Part shown: positions 54,990-64,000 of the stretch, one piece after another
Layout: every line of letters starts with the position of its first letter
Position numbering within the stretch: the first letter of the stretch is position 1
Assembly (NCBI GenBank): GCA_036362985.1
Contig: JAYGXS010000003.1
Location: 37,591,719 to 37,655,718, forward strand
DNA: 64,000 nucleotides
Source: Ligula intestinalis
Lineage: Eukaryota; Platyhelminthes; Cestoda; Diphyllobothriidea; Diphyllobothriidae
Direction of reading: 5' to 3'
Position numbers and translations under genes: made by a program
The notes under the pieces: generated by a model
The model's input: the letters and a program-made list of their open reading frames with translations, nothing else
The model's database searches: none
Told to the model about the DNA's origin: nothing

Positions 54990-57338
54990 ATGATTAGATG
55001 TGGAGCTAAAAGGGTGGTGAAAATATCATAGAGGTTTAACGAGTGGCATAAGGTCGGCTTACCGGAGTAACAGCGTTAATTTGTGGTGGATTAGGGTTAT
55101 CAATAACGCGAAACAGGAAGCATATGCCAGCTTTGAGGCCGTGAGTGTGCTTCACATTGGCTAATTCGAACTATCTGCAGAGTCATCGTTTGAACCAAGG
55201 AGGATTTTCGTCCATAAATGCAGTAGGTTAACTAACTCTTGAAATGCAAGGATTTTTACAAGTCACTCCCTATTACTCAACCGCAACCGAAGCTGTGGCC
55301 CCAAAAGCCTTTCAGCGATAAAGTAATGGTCATTCTTCGCAAGAGGGCACATTATGATTTATGAAGGAATAGTATATTTATTTATGATAATGTTTAGGTG
55401 TAAAACATATCTTCGACGCCGTCAAAAACCGCGGAAGGCAGGAAAAAACCTAAACCAAACCCCTTCTTTTGCTGTCACTAAAGGCTTCATTCTGGTTTTT
55501 TTGCTTGGTCAATAGTCTGCGAAATAAGAAGTTTTTTTCAAGTGAACAAAACCTGACTTCTAAGGTACAATACTAGCAAAACATAAAATAAAATAGCCAT
55601 ACATTGTACGTGTTACTGTTTCATAGTAAGAATATTTTGAGTGTGGAAAAACTTTCATATCCTTTAACTGAGTTGGAGTTAGCCGCGGTCATTTTGAAGG
55701 CAAACTATGTAACGATCCCAGGAAACTGAATGGGTTGTTTCGACTGAGGTGCAACTTGTTGACGCGCGAACCTGGGATGAAGATGTGAAGCTCGTGAGTG
55801 AGTGAAAATGACCGGTGCCCCTTCCTTTTAACTGCCGACCCTTCCCGCACTCTCAGAATTAGCTCTATATGGCGTTCTATACAGGCTCTCCTGTTTCCAC
55901 CTTGCTCTCATCGTGCCTCCCCACAACTGGCTGAACCTATGCCCATCCAAAGATTTCGGCTTCCAATCCTCTACCTGCAGTTGCAACGTTCTCTGTGCTC
56001 CCCATCGGTTATATAGCTTGTTTGACAGTAACGCCCTATATCCAGATGCCGTAACTTGTCTTTATGTACACCCCTTTTCCCGTAGATATTCTCCCTTATT
56101 GTTCTTAGAACATGCTTAACCTTCTTCAGAGACTTACCGTCTTCTATTGTATGTGTGCGTTGGGACGACTTTGACAGTTCTGTTCAGACCTACCTTACAC
56201 CGTACTTACCACCGGCATTCGACGTTACGCAGTGTATACCAGCTATCCCACAACCGTGACCAACAGGAGCATTACAACTATGTAACGAGAGAAAGTTGTC
56301 TATATTTTTTTTAAATCAACATTGATTATTTAAACTGACTTAACGTCTGGTTTTCTGTTTCCGGTGACAATTTCAATTTTCGAGTGAACGTGCGAGAAAT
56401 GGAGAACGACGGAGAGGCTGATCAGAGAACCTTTGGCAAACAACATCAGGACGTGGACAGGAGAGGAGACCGTATCGATCGAGTTCCTGTGATAGACAAT
56501 AACCCCAGATTTTACGATAGTTTTTATCTCCGAGTGACTACTACGATAAATTTAATGGACAATTATTCCCCATTCCTCTGTTATCTTTTGGTGTGATTGT
56601 GGATGAGCTACATGACTTCAGGAAAGGAAAATAACGCAAGTGCTACGAGAGTGGTGAAGCAAGATGAATGACCGACTGTTCCCGTTGTAGAAGGAGAACC
56701 CGGCCAGCAGGGTCCTAGTGCTAGCGTCAGAGGAGTCACTACAACTAATCGCCTGAGGGCATCGCATCTTCCGTATGCATGGGTCTGCTCGATACAGAGA
56801 TTACAATCGTTGTCCATCGGCAGGATTTTTATAAATAGATTGGACGTTGCAGACGTCTGAGGTGGGTCGAAGCAGCTGGAAGCTGGTTGCGAAGCACCAT
56901 CGTCATCCAAGTGCGACGACAGAAGACACTTGGCCTTTCGTTTCTCGAATATCCCATCAGAGTGAGATTGAAATTTTTGCTAAAACATGATTAACATTCA
57001 TTCTACTGATATGTTATAAGAGGAAACAATATATATTTTAGTATAGCTGTAGAAAAAATTAGTTTTCTCTTCAATATTTTTTTATAAATATTGGGATGTT
57101 AGTTGAAGAATATTGGGATAGATAAATTGTTGTTAGTTTTTATTTTTATTTTATTTTTAAAAACTACAGAGAAAAAGAGGCAAGGCACGAATTTTTTGAT
57201 GAGCCATGGAGACTGCGATCTAAAAAGCCAGTTTACCCCTCAAAATATATGGAAACTTTCCCAGGCTGTTAATTCCTGTTTGTCGAAGAAGTGTCCTGCA
57301 TTATTTAGAAATAAATCTATCGTGTTATTTGAGAAGAA
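54990..57338. other. AT-rich DNA without a supported gene
   Basis: No recognised gene. The right end (57060-57338) may be the 3' UTR of the LINE remnant that follows on the minus strand. Confidence 0.4.
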
Positions 57339-58325
57339 TTAGTTGGTCTGCCTTCGAAATTCGGCCAAACTGTGGCTTTTGCGAATATCGTTGGTTAGGG
57401 CATTCCATATGATCGCATATATTATGGTGTAGAAATTTGATCGCTGGGCCGTCCCAACTTTAGTGCTATGAATCGTATGCTGGTTGTTGCTAGTGGAATG
57501 GGAGCCGTTTTGGTTTGTTAACATATTATTGCTAAGGATTTTATGTTGAGGTGTCATTTTTAATAGGAAAGTTAAACCATTGTGGAGTCGCCTTTGCCAG
57601 AGGTGTTTAAGACCATATACATTGTACATTATTGTATAGGAGTCTCGGTCGTCATCGCGTTTACACAGAATACTGGTAAACCTTCTCTGGATTTTTTTTA
57701 GTTTCTGTCTCTCATCTGATGCCACAGTACTGAAAAATATTGGGCAGTAGTCTAGAATAGGTAAAACATACATTTTGTAAAGTTTAGTCTTAAGTGTAAT
57801 CGGTGTTAAATTTTTACTTATGAAGCCATAAAGTCGATTGGCTTTTGGTGCGATTTGTTTACCATGCGGGGATAAGTCAAGAGTATAAGAATAGCTAAGA
57901 CCTAAATCTTTTAAAGATGTTAGCTCTTTTATTTCTTGACCACTAAACATTATGAGGGGAAGTTTTAGTGGTCCAAAAATCATGAGATGACATTTTGTTT
58001 GGGAGAATGGCATTTGCCATTGAACACTCCGGTCGTTTAGTTTTTTAAGGTCTTATTCAATTGTTCTATGCACACTGCTTATTGAATGTTTGCTATAGGC
58101 ATATGCGAGTTTTAAGTCATCTGCATATAAAAATGTTTTAACAGAAATTGATATGGTGGATAACTCAGGAATGTAAATGAGAAATAAGAGGGGGCTATGA
58201 TAGTGCCTTGAAAAACCCTACAGCTTATATGAGCTGGTTCTGATACTATATTACGAAGTTGTACTACTTGGAATCGGTTTTGAAGATAGAAAGACAAGCT
58301 TATTTAGCAAATTGGAAAATTCCTA
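57339..58325 (-). pseudogene. Truncated LINE reverse transcriptase (CR1/Jockey-like), second family
   Basis: Minus strand: YLQNRFQVVQLRN, a decayed motif B (CRVFQGTIIAPSYFSF), motif C FLYADDLKLAYAYS (about 58140-58100, in another frame), then QTKCHLMIFG, SLKDLGLSYS, LYKMYVLPILDYCPIFFS, LKKIQRRFTSILCKR and WNALTNDIRKSHSLAEFRRQ before the stop. This is the motif B to C-terminal half of a LINE ORF2, clearly different in sequence and AT content from the PHD-containing LINE. Frame changes and loss of the 5' half make it dead. Confidence 0.85.
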
Positions 58326-59124
58326 AATGAGTGTAAATCAAGCGTACTAGAATAACTTAAGTTTTACTTGAAGATGAAGCCTTTTTATACAAAACACCGA
58401 GTAATATAGGAGGAAAAGAAAAATTACGCTGGAAAATAATCATTTTTTAAAATTTATTGGATGTATGTGCTTCCATATTACGTGGAATGTAATCTATGGA
58501 TGTTGCCGAACAGCCCAAAATTAGAGCATATATACGTTTTCACGAGAATTTCTGTTTTTTTTTCTTTCGTTTATGCATTGCCTGAGTTGCGTTGGACTAA
58601 AGCAAACATAATTACGCTTGATTTGGCCCTTCTAGCACAATCCCCGTTCTCCCTTCTCGAGCGGCGGGGAAAAACGGGGCAGAACGGGGCTATACCCCCG
58701 CCGAGGACGGGGCTGAGGGCGGGGATGTCAACCCGTTTTCCCCCGTTGCCGAAAACAATTGGCAACACGACGCGTTATTTTGCTCATTTCAGCCCCTCCC
58801 CCTTTCCCAAACGCTCCCCTCCCGTAGCGTAAAATGCCTTCGCCACCACCTCGGTCCCCCTTAACCCCCCTAAGGTCCCCCCAAATCTGCCCATTGACGC
58901 TTTTGGGTAAAGGACAAGTCCTAATGAAATAGAAATTATGCTATTTTAGTAGCTAAAGAAGATATTAGAAAATTTGTACAAATGTATGTAAATGTTAATG
59001 TCAATATATAAAGGTTTGTCAATGTTCAGGGGAGGCATAACTTGTGGATTGCAGGATAGCTGGCTCCTATGGTAGAAAAAACGTGAATTATGAGGCTGTT
59101 TATATGTTAGCAAGAATAAAGTTA
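58326..59124. other. AT-rich DNA with a GC-rich G-run island
   Basis: No gene seen. Between 58640 and 58900 composition flips to GC-rich: G runs on the plus strand at 58666-58734 (several GGGG) and C runs further right. The flanks are AT-rich. Confidence 0.6.
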
Positions 59125-59792
59125 TTAATTGTAACTAAAAGTAAATTGTCGGCAAAAGGTAACCAATAAGACCATTGTATGCAATGGCATACCCCAACCT
59201 GCGAAGACACCAACAACAAAAGGGCTGGAAACAAAGGGCTTCGCAATGCGGCACAATATTGGCCAGACACATCGACCAGACGCTTTAAAAAGCCGCATTC
59301 CATCGATGTGAAGTTGCAGTTACACCTGACGAATTGCAGTCCTCTGACGAGTATGCAGTTCCTTCAGTAGGCCTTCACGAAAGCCGACGTGGACATAGTC
59401 ACCATTACTCAATGACTTTGTAAGGCACGATCGAGGCGTCTCCATTATTGTCTTTGCGCTCCTCGGTACATCTGGGATAGTGGTTCCCTTAAAAGCACGG
59501 ACCGTATCAAAGAGCTCCTTAATAGCAGTATGGCGCAACGACCGATGCACGCAAAAATCTCGGAGAGCTTCAACGAATGAGAAATTATATGCGATAGTGG
59601 TGTCATTAGCTTCCCACACGGCTATATCTAGTATGCTGTCAGAAACCCTTACTACGTACTGGAAGGAATTTTTGGCGTGAGTACAGGCATCTCCACTTCG
59701 GCGTCTTTAGTTTCAGCAGCATTGGAGGTTGACAGACGCATTGCAACTTCATCTCGAAAAGCCTCCAGCTATGCCCGCTTTCTGCGCTGCAT
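59125..59792 (-). pseudogene. Transposon-type gene with IDG...WPI...PFVVG block, broken
   Basis: Minus strand. From ATG at 59792: MQRRKRA, an immediate TAG, then LEAFRDEVAMRLSTSNAAET and, after a stop and frame change near 59655, YVVRVSDSILDIAVWEANDT. Next come FVEALRDFCVHRSLRHTAIK, LFDTVRAFKGTTIPDVPRSA, TIMETPRSCL and NGDYVHVGFREGLLKEL, then in another frame LQLHIDGMRLFKASGRCVWP, ILCRI and SPFVVGVFAG. The order L.W/F-hh-H-AL..L...R...P...R.L..TPR, DY.H.G...GL, and HIDG..LFK.S...WPI...PFVVG is one I associate with a multicopy transposon-borne protein family in invertebrates; the transposon class is not assigned. It lacks the C-terminal part, so it is a truncated pseudogene. Confidence 0.6.
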
Positions 59793-59795
59793 GCG

Positions 59796-59806
59796 CTTAT
59801 ATATAG
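59796..59806 (-). promoter_or_regulatory. TATA-like element upstream of the transposon-type gene
   Basis: Minus strand CTATATATAAG ends only a few bases before the putative ATG at 59792. That is too close for a normal TATA-to-start distance unless translation starts further downstream, so it is at best a relic. Confidence 0.25.
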
Positions 59807-60061
59807 TGCTCCAGTGTAATCCGTAGTATTACCGCTGCATATTCACTATCAACCTATGCTGAACAACAATATTATACAGGTATTTCTGCACACATCATTC
59901 ACAGACTGATTCAGGAACCTGACCAGTGAGTTAAAATAGGCCGGCTGTTATAGTAAATAATTAAACAATAATATTATGAGAAACGTAAATAATTTTTTAA
60001 AAACATTTGTACCTGGACAAACAATGATAGATTTGATCGCAAATTCAAAAGGTTGGTTATA

Positions 60062-60554
60062 GAGCGGGCCAGGGATGTCGAGGTTGGCACACACCTAAAG
60101 GATAAGAGACCTGAGGATAGCTCGGCATCGGAAACTCGGAGCTGGATTGATAAGCATCACCCAAGCACACAAATACGAAGGCCGGAGTATAAGGAGACGT
60201 GAATATGTGCAGAGGAATCTACTAGTAATAAAGAATACGTATAGAGTAAGAAAATAATATGGGGATAAGGAACGGCGTTACACAGATACAAGTCCCATCT
60301 GGAGTGGAGTGTGTTCTCTTATGTCTGACCAGTTACCGGTGGGGAATACAGTGCTGTGGGCGACTGCAGGTGCGAGACAGGAGTGCTGACATAGTGTGTG
60401 GGACGGCGATACGATTGACGACGACGGCGGCGGGAAGGGGGTCAGCGGCTGTGAGGGAAAAGGGCACCGATTTCTTCACTGACACTCGATAACAGCATCT
60501 CCATCCTGGGTTCGCGCCAAAAGTGACGACCTTGGCGTACTTAAACAATCATTC
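60062..60554. mobile_element. ~490-bp repeat, stand-alone copy
   Basis: Near-identical to the insertion at 25417-25906 over its whole length, from AGCGGGCC to AACAATCATT, but flanked by unrelated AT-rich DNA. An AATAAA lies at about 60226. The two copies define the unit ends independently. Confidence 0.85.
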
Positions 60555-63388
60555 AGTCTCTTGGGTTGTTACAGTTATCACACGAGAGAACGCATGACAG
60601 GTCAGGGCCAAGAATGACCGCCCTCTTGGGAAGTTAAAACAAAACCCTTAGTTTATTAAACGTCTATGGGATCGATGCATTCCTTCAAATAATATTTTAC
60701 AAACCTACTTATTTTTAATTTTAACATCTTTTTTACATAAAATTATACCTAAAAATGACTTAAATTGCGTTTCTACCACGACCGATGAAAAGACACAGCA
60801 ATGACAAAGTTAAGGTACCTGACTAATTTATATGCGTTTAGCTTCTACCCCGGACCGCCCCGTATTCCCCCGTCGCCACCCCCGTCCAATCCGAGTATTG
60901 TGCTAGCAGGGTTTACGATATTCACTGGATTCAGTCGATTGACCATAAATAATGATTATATTATACGTGATTACCAAAACATTCAAAATAAGATATGTCT
61001 TATAGTAGTCAGTCAGTTTCAGAACCACCAAATCATACCAACTCATTGCCGAGAAAAATGAAGGTCCACTACAAAAGTCGCGAATGAATGTGCTTTAGAT
61101 TGATTTAGAAAAATGCTATAACAAGTAAACTCTTGAAAAAAGCCTTACTTATATATTTTGGTGTCTGATGTCTGCGTACTTTATTTTTTTGAAGATTAAG
61201 TCAAGATGAGAATGGGAAATTTTGGTCAGTCGAATGATTTCCCTAACAATTAGGGATATCTCTTCTATTATAAATGAAAGAGCTAAATATTTTTATCTAA
61301 AACGGAACAGTTTTCAGAATATTTGGTTACTTCTAGGCTCGGTTCAACAACAACAAATGCAAAGCAGAGTTGCAATAAAATCAACGGCGATTTTCGAAAA
61401 AAAACTGTTTCGCAAGGTCCCGTGACAACTTAGTCAAATGTTTGTTATGCTCACTGTCTCCAACTTCATATCGATTGTACAATGAATTTGGTTGCCTTAT
61501 ACGAATAAAGTTCTAAAAGGCAGTCCTTGCCTGTAACCCCTTAAATATAAAATATAAATTTAATATAGAGCATAGCAAAGAACAACCTTAAAAGCTTATT
61601 ACTCAATTTTATGGCACAAAACTTGGCATATTTGCAAAATAAAATTTAAAAAACTAATTTCGCTCTTCTCTTCCCAAAATTAATGCGCTATCTCCCACTA
61701 ACACTAACCTCAATTTCGTGGATGCAAAACAAAATTTTTCGTTTTGTGAGCAGATATAATTAAACAGTTTCTGCTCTTCATGAATGTTATTTTATATTAC
61801 AACATGCATACACAAGAAGTTCTTTTCCGCAGTTTGATAGCGTAGGAAATTCCTCTGATATCAGCAAACGCTGGATTTCGCCCATTTTCGCCTTTTTTTC
61901 TCCTAGTATTCTGATCTGAACTGAAGTAAATTCTAGTGAATAGCATTTTGCGCAATGAACTAAATCAACAACCTTAAGTGTGCGCTTGATCCTCCAATCC
62001 CCAAACCTTCATCAGATATGTAATCTACTGTACGTTCCATGGAACGCCTTCGCGTGTAAACCGACAGGTTTCGTCAATCTGAGTTATCGAAGAATCAGGT
62101 TTTACAGTCATTGCTTTTATCTTGCGAAGAAAATAGCATAGCAGCACGATGCCGACTTATTTCACGTTTGGGACGACCGAAGACGATCAGAGGAACAAAA
62201 ACGGTGCAAGAATCTTTCGGTCGAGCATGTCACGTAATAGATAACATGCTCGGCTTTAGATGTGTCTGATAGAACGCGAGCTGTTTTCGAGGCAGGACCT
62301 TAGTTGGTCAGCCCCTAGTATGCAGTCCCGGGCTATACCGGGACAAATACTTATCTTATGTGTTAATGAAGCGTTATTGAATAATAGCTCAATTTCTATC
62401 ATGCCCTTTTTTCACATGGTAGTGTCCTTAGCCGTCTCAGGCTAACCTAGGACTTACAACTGCATCTACCTTTAGCTTGAAGGTTATAGAACGTCTCCTT
62501 TCTAATAAGGGAGTTACCTACTGCAGAGACAAGTAAGCATGGCAACTCAGTATTTCTTTTAACTATGTAAATAGTTGGGTAATAAGATATGTATTCTATA
62601 CCTGCAATGAGCATGTTAGATAGGTATCTACACTTAGTTGAGGTGATATTATAAACGCCCGAGGTATAGTAGGGCGGTTTTGACGTGCATGCTCTCTTTG
62701 TATGGAGGATGCAGACCAGCAGATACAGACAGCTATATGCCGGAATTCCTCTTCTCGACAGCAGATTTGACGTGCCTACGAGGTTCTCCTAATTCGACTA
62801 TCAATTTCGAATATGTCCACCGCCTGCTCCAAAGAATTCACGATAGAGATTAATAAAGGGACCTTTGAGGGTTCGTATTGATAATAAACACTTGTAACTT
62901 TTCAGCAGTCCGAATTTCGACAAATTACTCGGTTCGTTTTTTTCTGATTTTCAGTATCCGTGACTGAGTTTGATGCCTATGTGCCCGAGAAACTAAATCT
63001 TCATTGAGGTCGGCATTTATCGGCTTCCCGGCAGGTGATTGGGCGAGAACGATTAGTGAGGCCAAACCCAGGTTGGGAAGCCAAGGTCCTTCTGTCGTAC
63101 GGGCACCTGTTAATAGGGGGTTATATGGGTGGGGCAGTAAACTGACAAGCTTTAGACGGCGATAAATGGAAATAGTAGTCTGAACAAGAGCATAAAATGA
63201 ACGTTTGTTTGGATAAATAGTCAAGGAAGGCCGAACTGTGAAGGGAGAGGAACATTAGAGCAAAGTTAACGCTAACGCGACAAAAAGTTAACCGAGAAGC
63301 ATGCTTTTGGTGCAAATAATCATGCAACTTTATATTGAAGTCCAAGGAAGCGGAAAACCGAACCGGTGTCAGTGGCAACCAATGAGAG
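60555..63388. other. AT-rich intergenic DNA without a supported gene
   Basis: No gene or element core recognised. A C-rich patch at about 60850-60890 recalls the GC island at 58.7 kb. Confidence 0.45.
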
Positions 63389-64000
63389 GTTGGAACCACA
63401 GCAGACGCTTCTTCGACCGCGTTCCCACCCGCCCTCCCGGTGGCCAAGGTCTCCTACACCCATCGCCCTACGTTGGATTAACGCCCCCCCCTCAGCCCAA
63501 CCCATGTTTTTAATGACGGAGCAGCCACTCCCGGCCACGCTGCTCCGACTCCTCCTCCTCCTCGCCGCCGGAATTGAGACCAACCCTGGACCTCTCTGGT
63601 ACTGCTCGTTCTGCCGAGTCCACCTGGGCCGCCGCGACTGGTCTGTACGTTGCGGCTCCTGCAATGGTTGGTGCCATCTCCACTGCAGTGGCCTCGCCAA
63701 AGCTGCCAATTGGTCGCCCGCCTTCGCGTGTCCCAGCTGTACCGTGCCCCCTCCGTTCTCCACGCCTCCAGCCCGCCTGGTCCTGAAGCCAAAGCCTCTG
63801 GTCCCCGACCTTGCCACACCGCCTGGTCTAAAGATCCTCCAGTTCAACTCCAATGGCCTCCTTGGGAGGCTTGACCAGCTCCTGGCCTTTATGCGTTCGC
63901 ACAGCATAGCTGTGGCGGCTATCCAAGAGACAAAGTGGTCTAACTCCACTAAAGTCCAGTCTTGTGTCGACTACATGATCGTCCGTCGTGACAGCGGCCG
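63389..64000 (+). mobile_element. PHD/endonuclease LINE, copy 2 (5' part, runs off the window)
   Basis: The 5' end aligns with the TSD-defined 5' end of copy 1: GGTTGGAACCACAGCAGACG here against GGTGAACCACAGCAGACG there. A 5' UTR of about 115 nt leads to the ATG at 63504. The remainder lies outside the window, so the 3' end and target duplication cannot be checked. Confidence 0.88.
63504..64000 (+). CDS. LINE polyprotein N-terminus: 2A-like leader, PHD finger, endonuclease start (partial)
   Basis: An open frame of 165 codons from ATG at 63504 with no stop before the window edge. Residues 1-30: a short leader, a Leu-rich stretch (RLLLLLAA) and GIETNPGP, a 2A-like ribosome-skipping motif with the essential NPG-P intact but Gly where most 2A sequences have Asp. 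Residues 31-80: PHD finger with CSFC, RCGSC, NGWCHLHC and CPSC. From about residue 110: the EEP endonuclease start LKILQFNSNGLLG and VAAIQETKW, whose Glu is catalytic. Copy 1 has a frameshift just before the endonuclease, so this copy is much better preserved and could belong to a recently active element. If 2A works, it would release a 29-residue leader from the main protein. Confidence 0.88.
   Translation, partial: MFLMTEQPLPATLLRLLLLLAAGIETNPGPLWYCSFCRVHLGRRDWSVRCGSCNGWCHLHCSGLAKAANWSPAFACPSCTVPPPFSTPPARLVLKPKPLVPDLATPPGLKILQFNSNGLLGRLDQLLAFMRSHSIAVAAIQETKWSNSTKVQSCVDYMIVRRDSG

Noticed and set aside
56384..56910. Open frames of 70 (plus) and 100 (minus) codons
   Set aside because: Composition looks partly coding, but no family, splice site or neighbouring exon could be supported.
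63320..63949. 209-codon minus-strand open frame
   Set aside because: Antisense shadow of the plus-strand LINE copy 2, whose 2A, PHD and endonuclease motifs define the true frame.
1..64000. CRISPR arrays, bacterial operons, phage or plasmid features, rRNA genes
   Set aside because: No regularly spaced direct repeats, ribosome binding sites with long adjacent frames, or rRNA core sequences were seen; the window is eukaryotic.

Overview
The window looks like nuclear DNA of a metazoan, most likely a parasitic flatworm (cestode or trematode). That assignment is inference: genes are split by introns with good GT..AG (and one GC..AG) boundaries, intergenic DNA is long, and the load is Jockey-like LINEs, Penelope-like elements (PLEs) with GIY-YIG endonuclease, RTE-like tails and tRNA-derived SINE-like repeats. 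There is no operon, plasmid, phage or CRISPR signal. Only two host genes are supported, both incomplete in the window.

Layout. (1) 2.67-6.15 kb, minus: a full-length but broken 3.5-kb LINE flanked by an 11-bp target-site duplication, encoding a 2A-like leader, PHD finger, endonuclease and reverse transcriptase. (2) 6.87-10.44 kb, plus: the last two coding exons of a Pumilio/PUF RNA-binding protein (repeats 5-8), followed by a pyrimidine-rich 3' flank. (3) 11-23 kb: gene-poor DNA with scattered repeats. (4) 23-30 kb: two tRNA-like units and two degenerate PLEs on the minus strand. The first PLE is split by a ~490-bp repeat that also occurs alone at 60.06 kb. Both PLE 3' regions carry hammerhead-ribozyme-like folds. 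(5) 27.6-39.6 kb: a dense cluster of a ~260-450-bp interspersed repeat in both orientations, plus a degenerate tandem array (35.5-36.6 kb) interrupted by an RTE-like LINE tail. (6) 40.9-50.05 kb, minus: a multi-exon gene that I assembled by splice-site phase (11 exons, one tentative, about 757 codons, stop at 40943). I do not recognise the product. Its introns hold PLE ends and an inverted pair of a ~400-bp repeat. (7) 54-60 kb: AT-rich DNA with LINE remnants, a GC-rich G-run island and a broken transposon-type gene. (8) 63.39 kb to the end, plus: the 5' part of a second copy of the 2A/PHD/endonuclease LINE, open to the window edge.

The genes do not form a pathway. Pumilio is a post-transcriptional regulator, the minus-strand gene is unassigned, and the rest is mobile-element biology. 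The most interesting points are the 2A-like leader of the LINE (intact-looking in one copy, damaged in the other), the hammerhead-like PLE ends, the nested repeat inside the PLE, and the unassigned host gene with a GC-AG intron.
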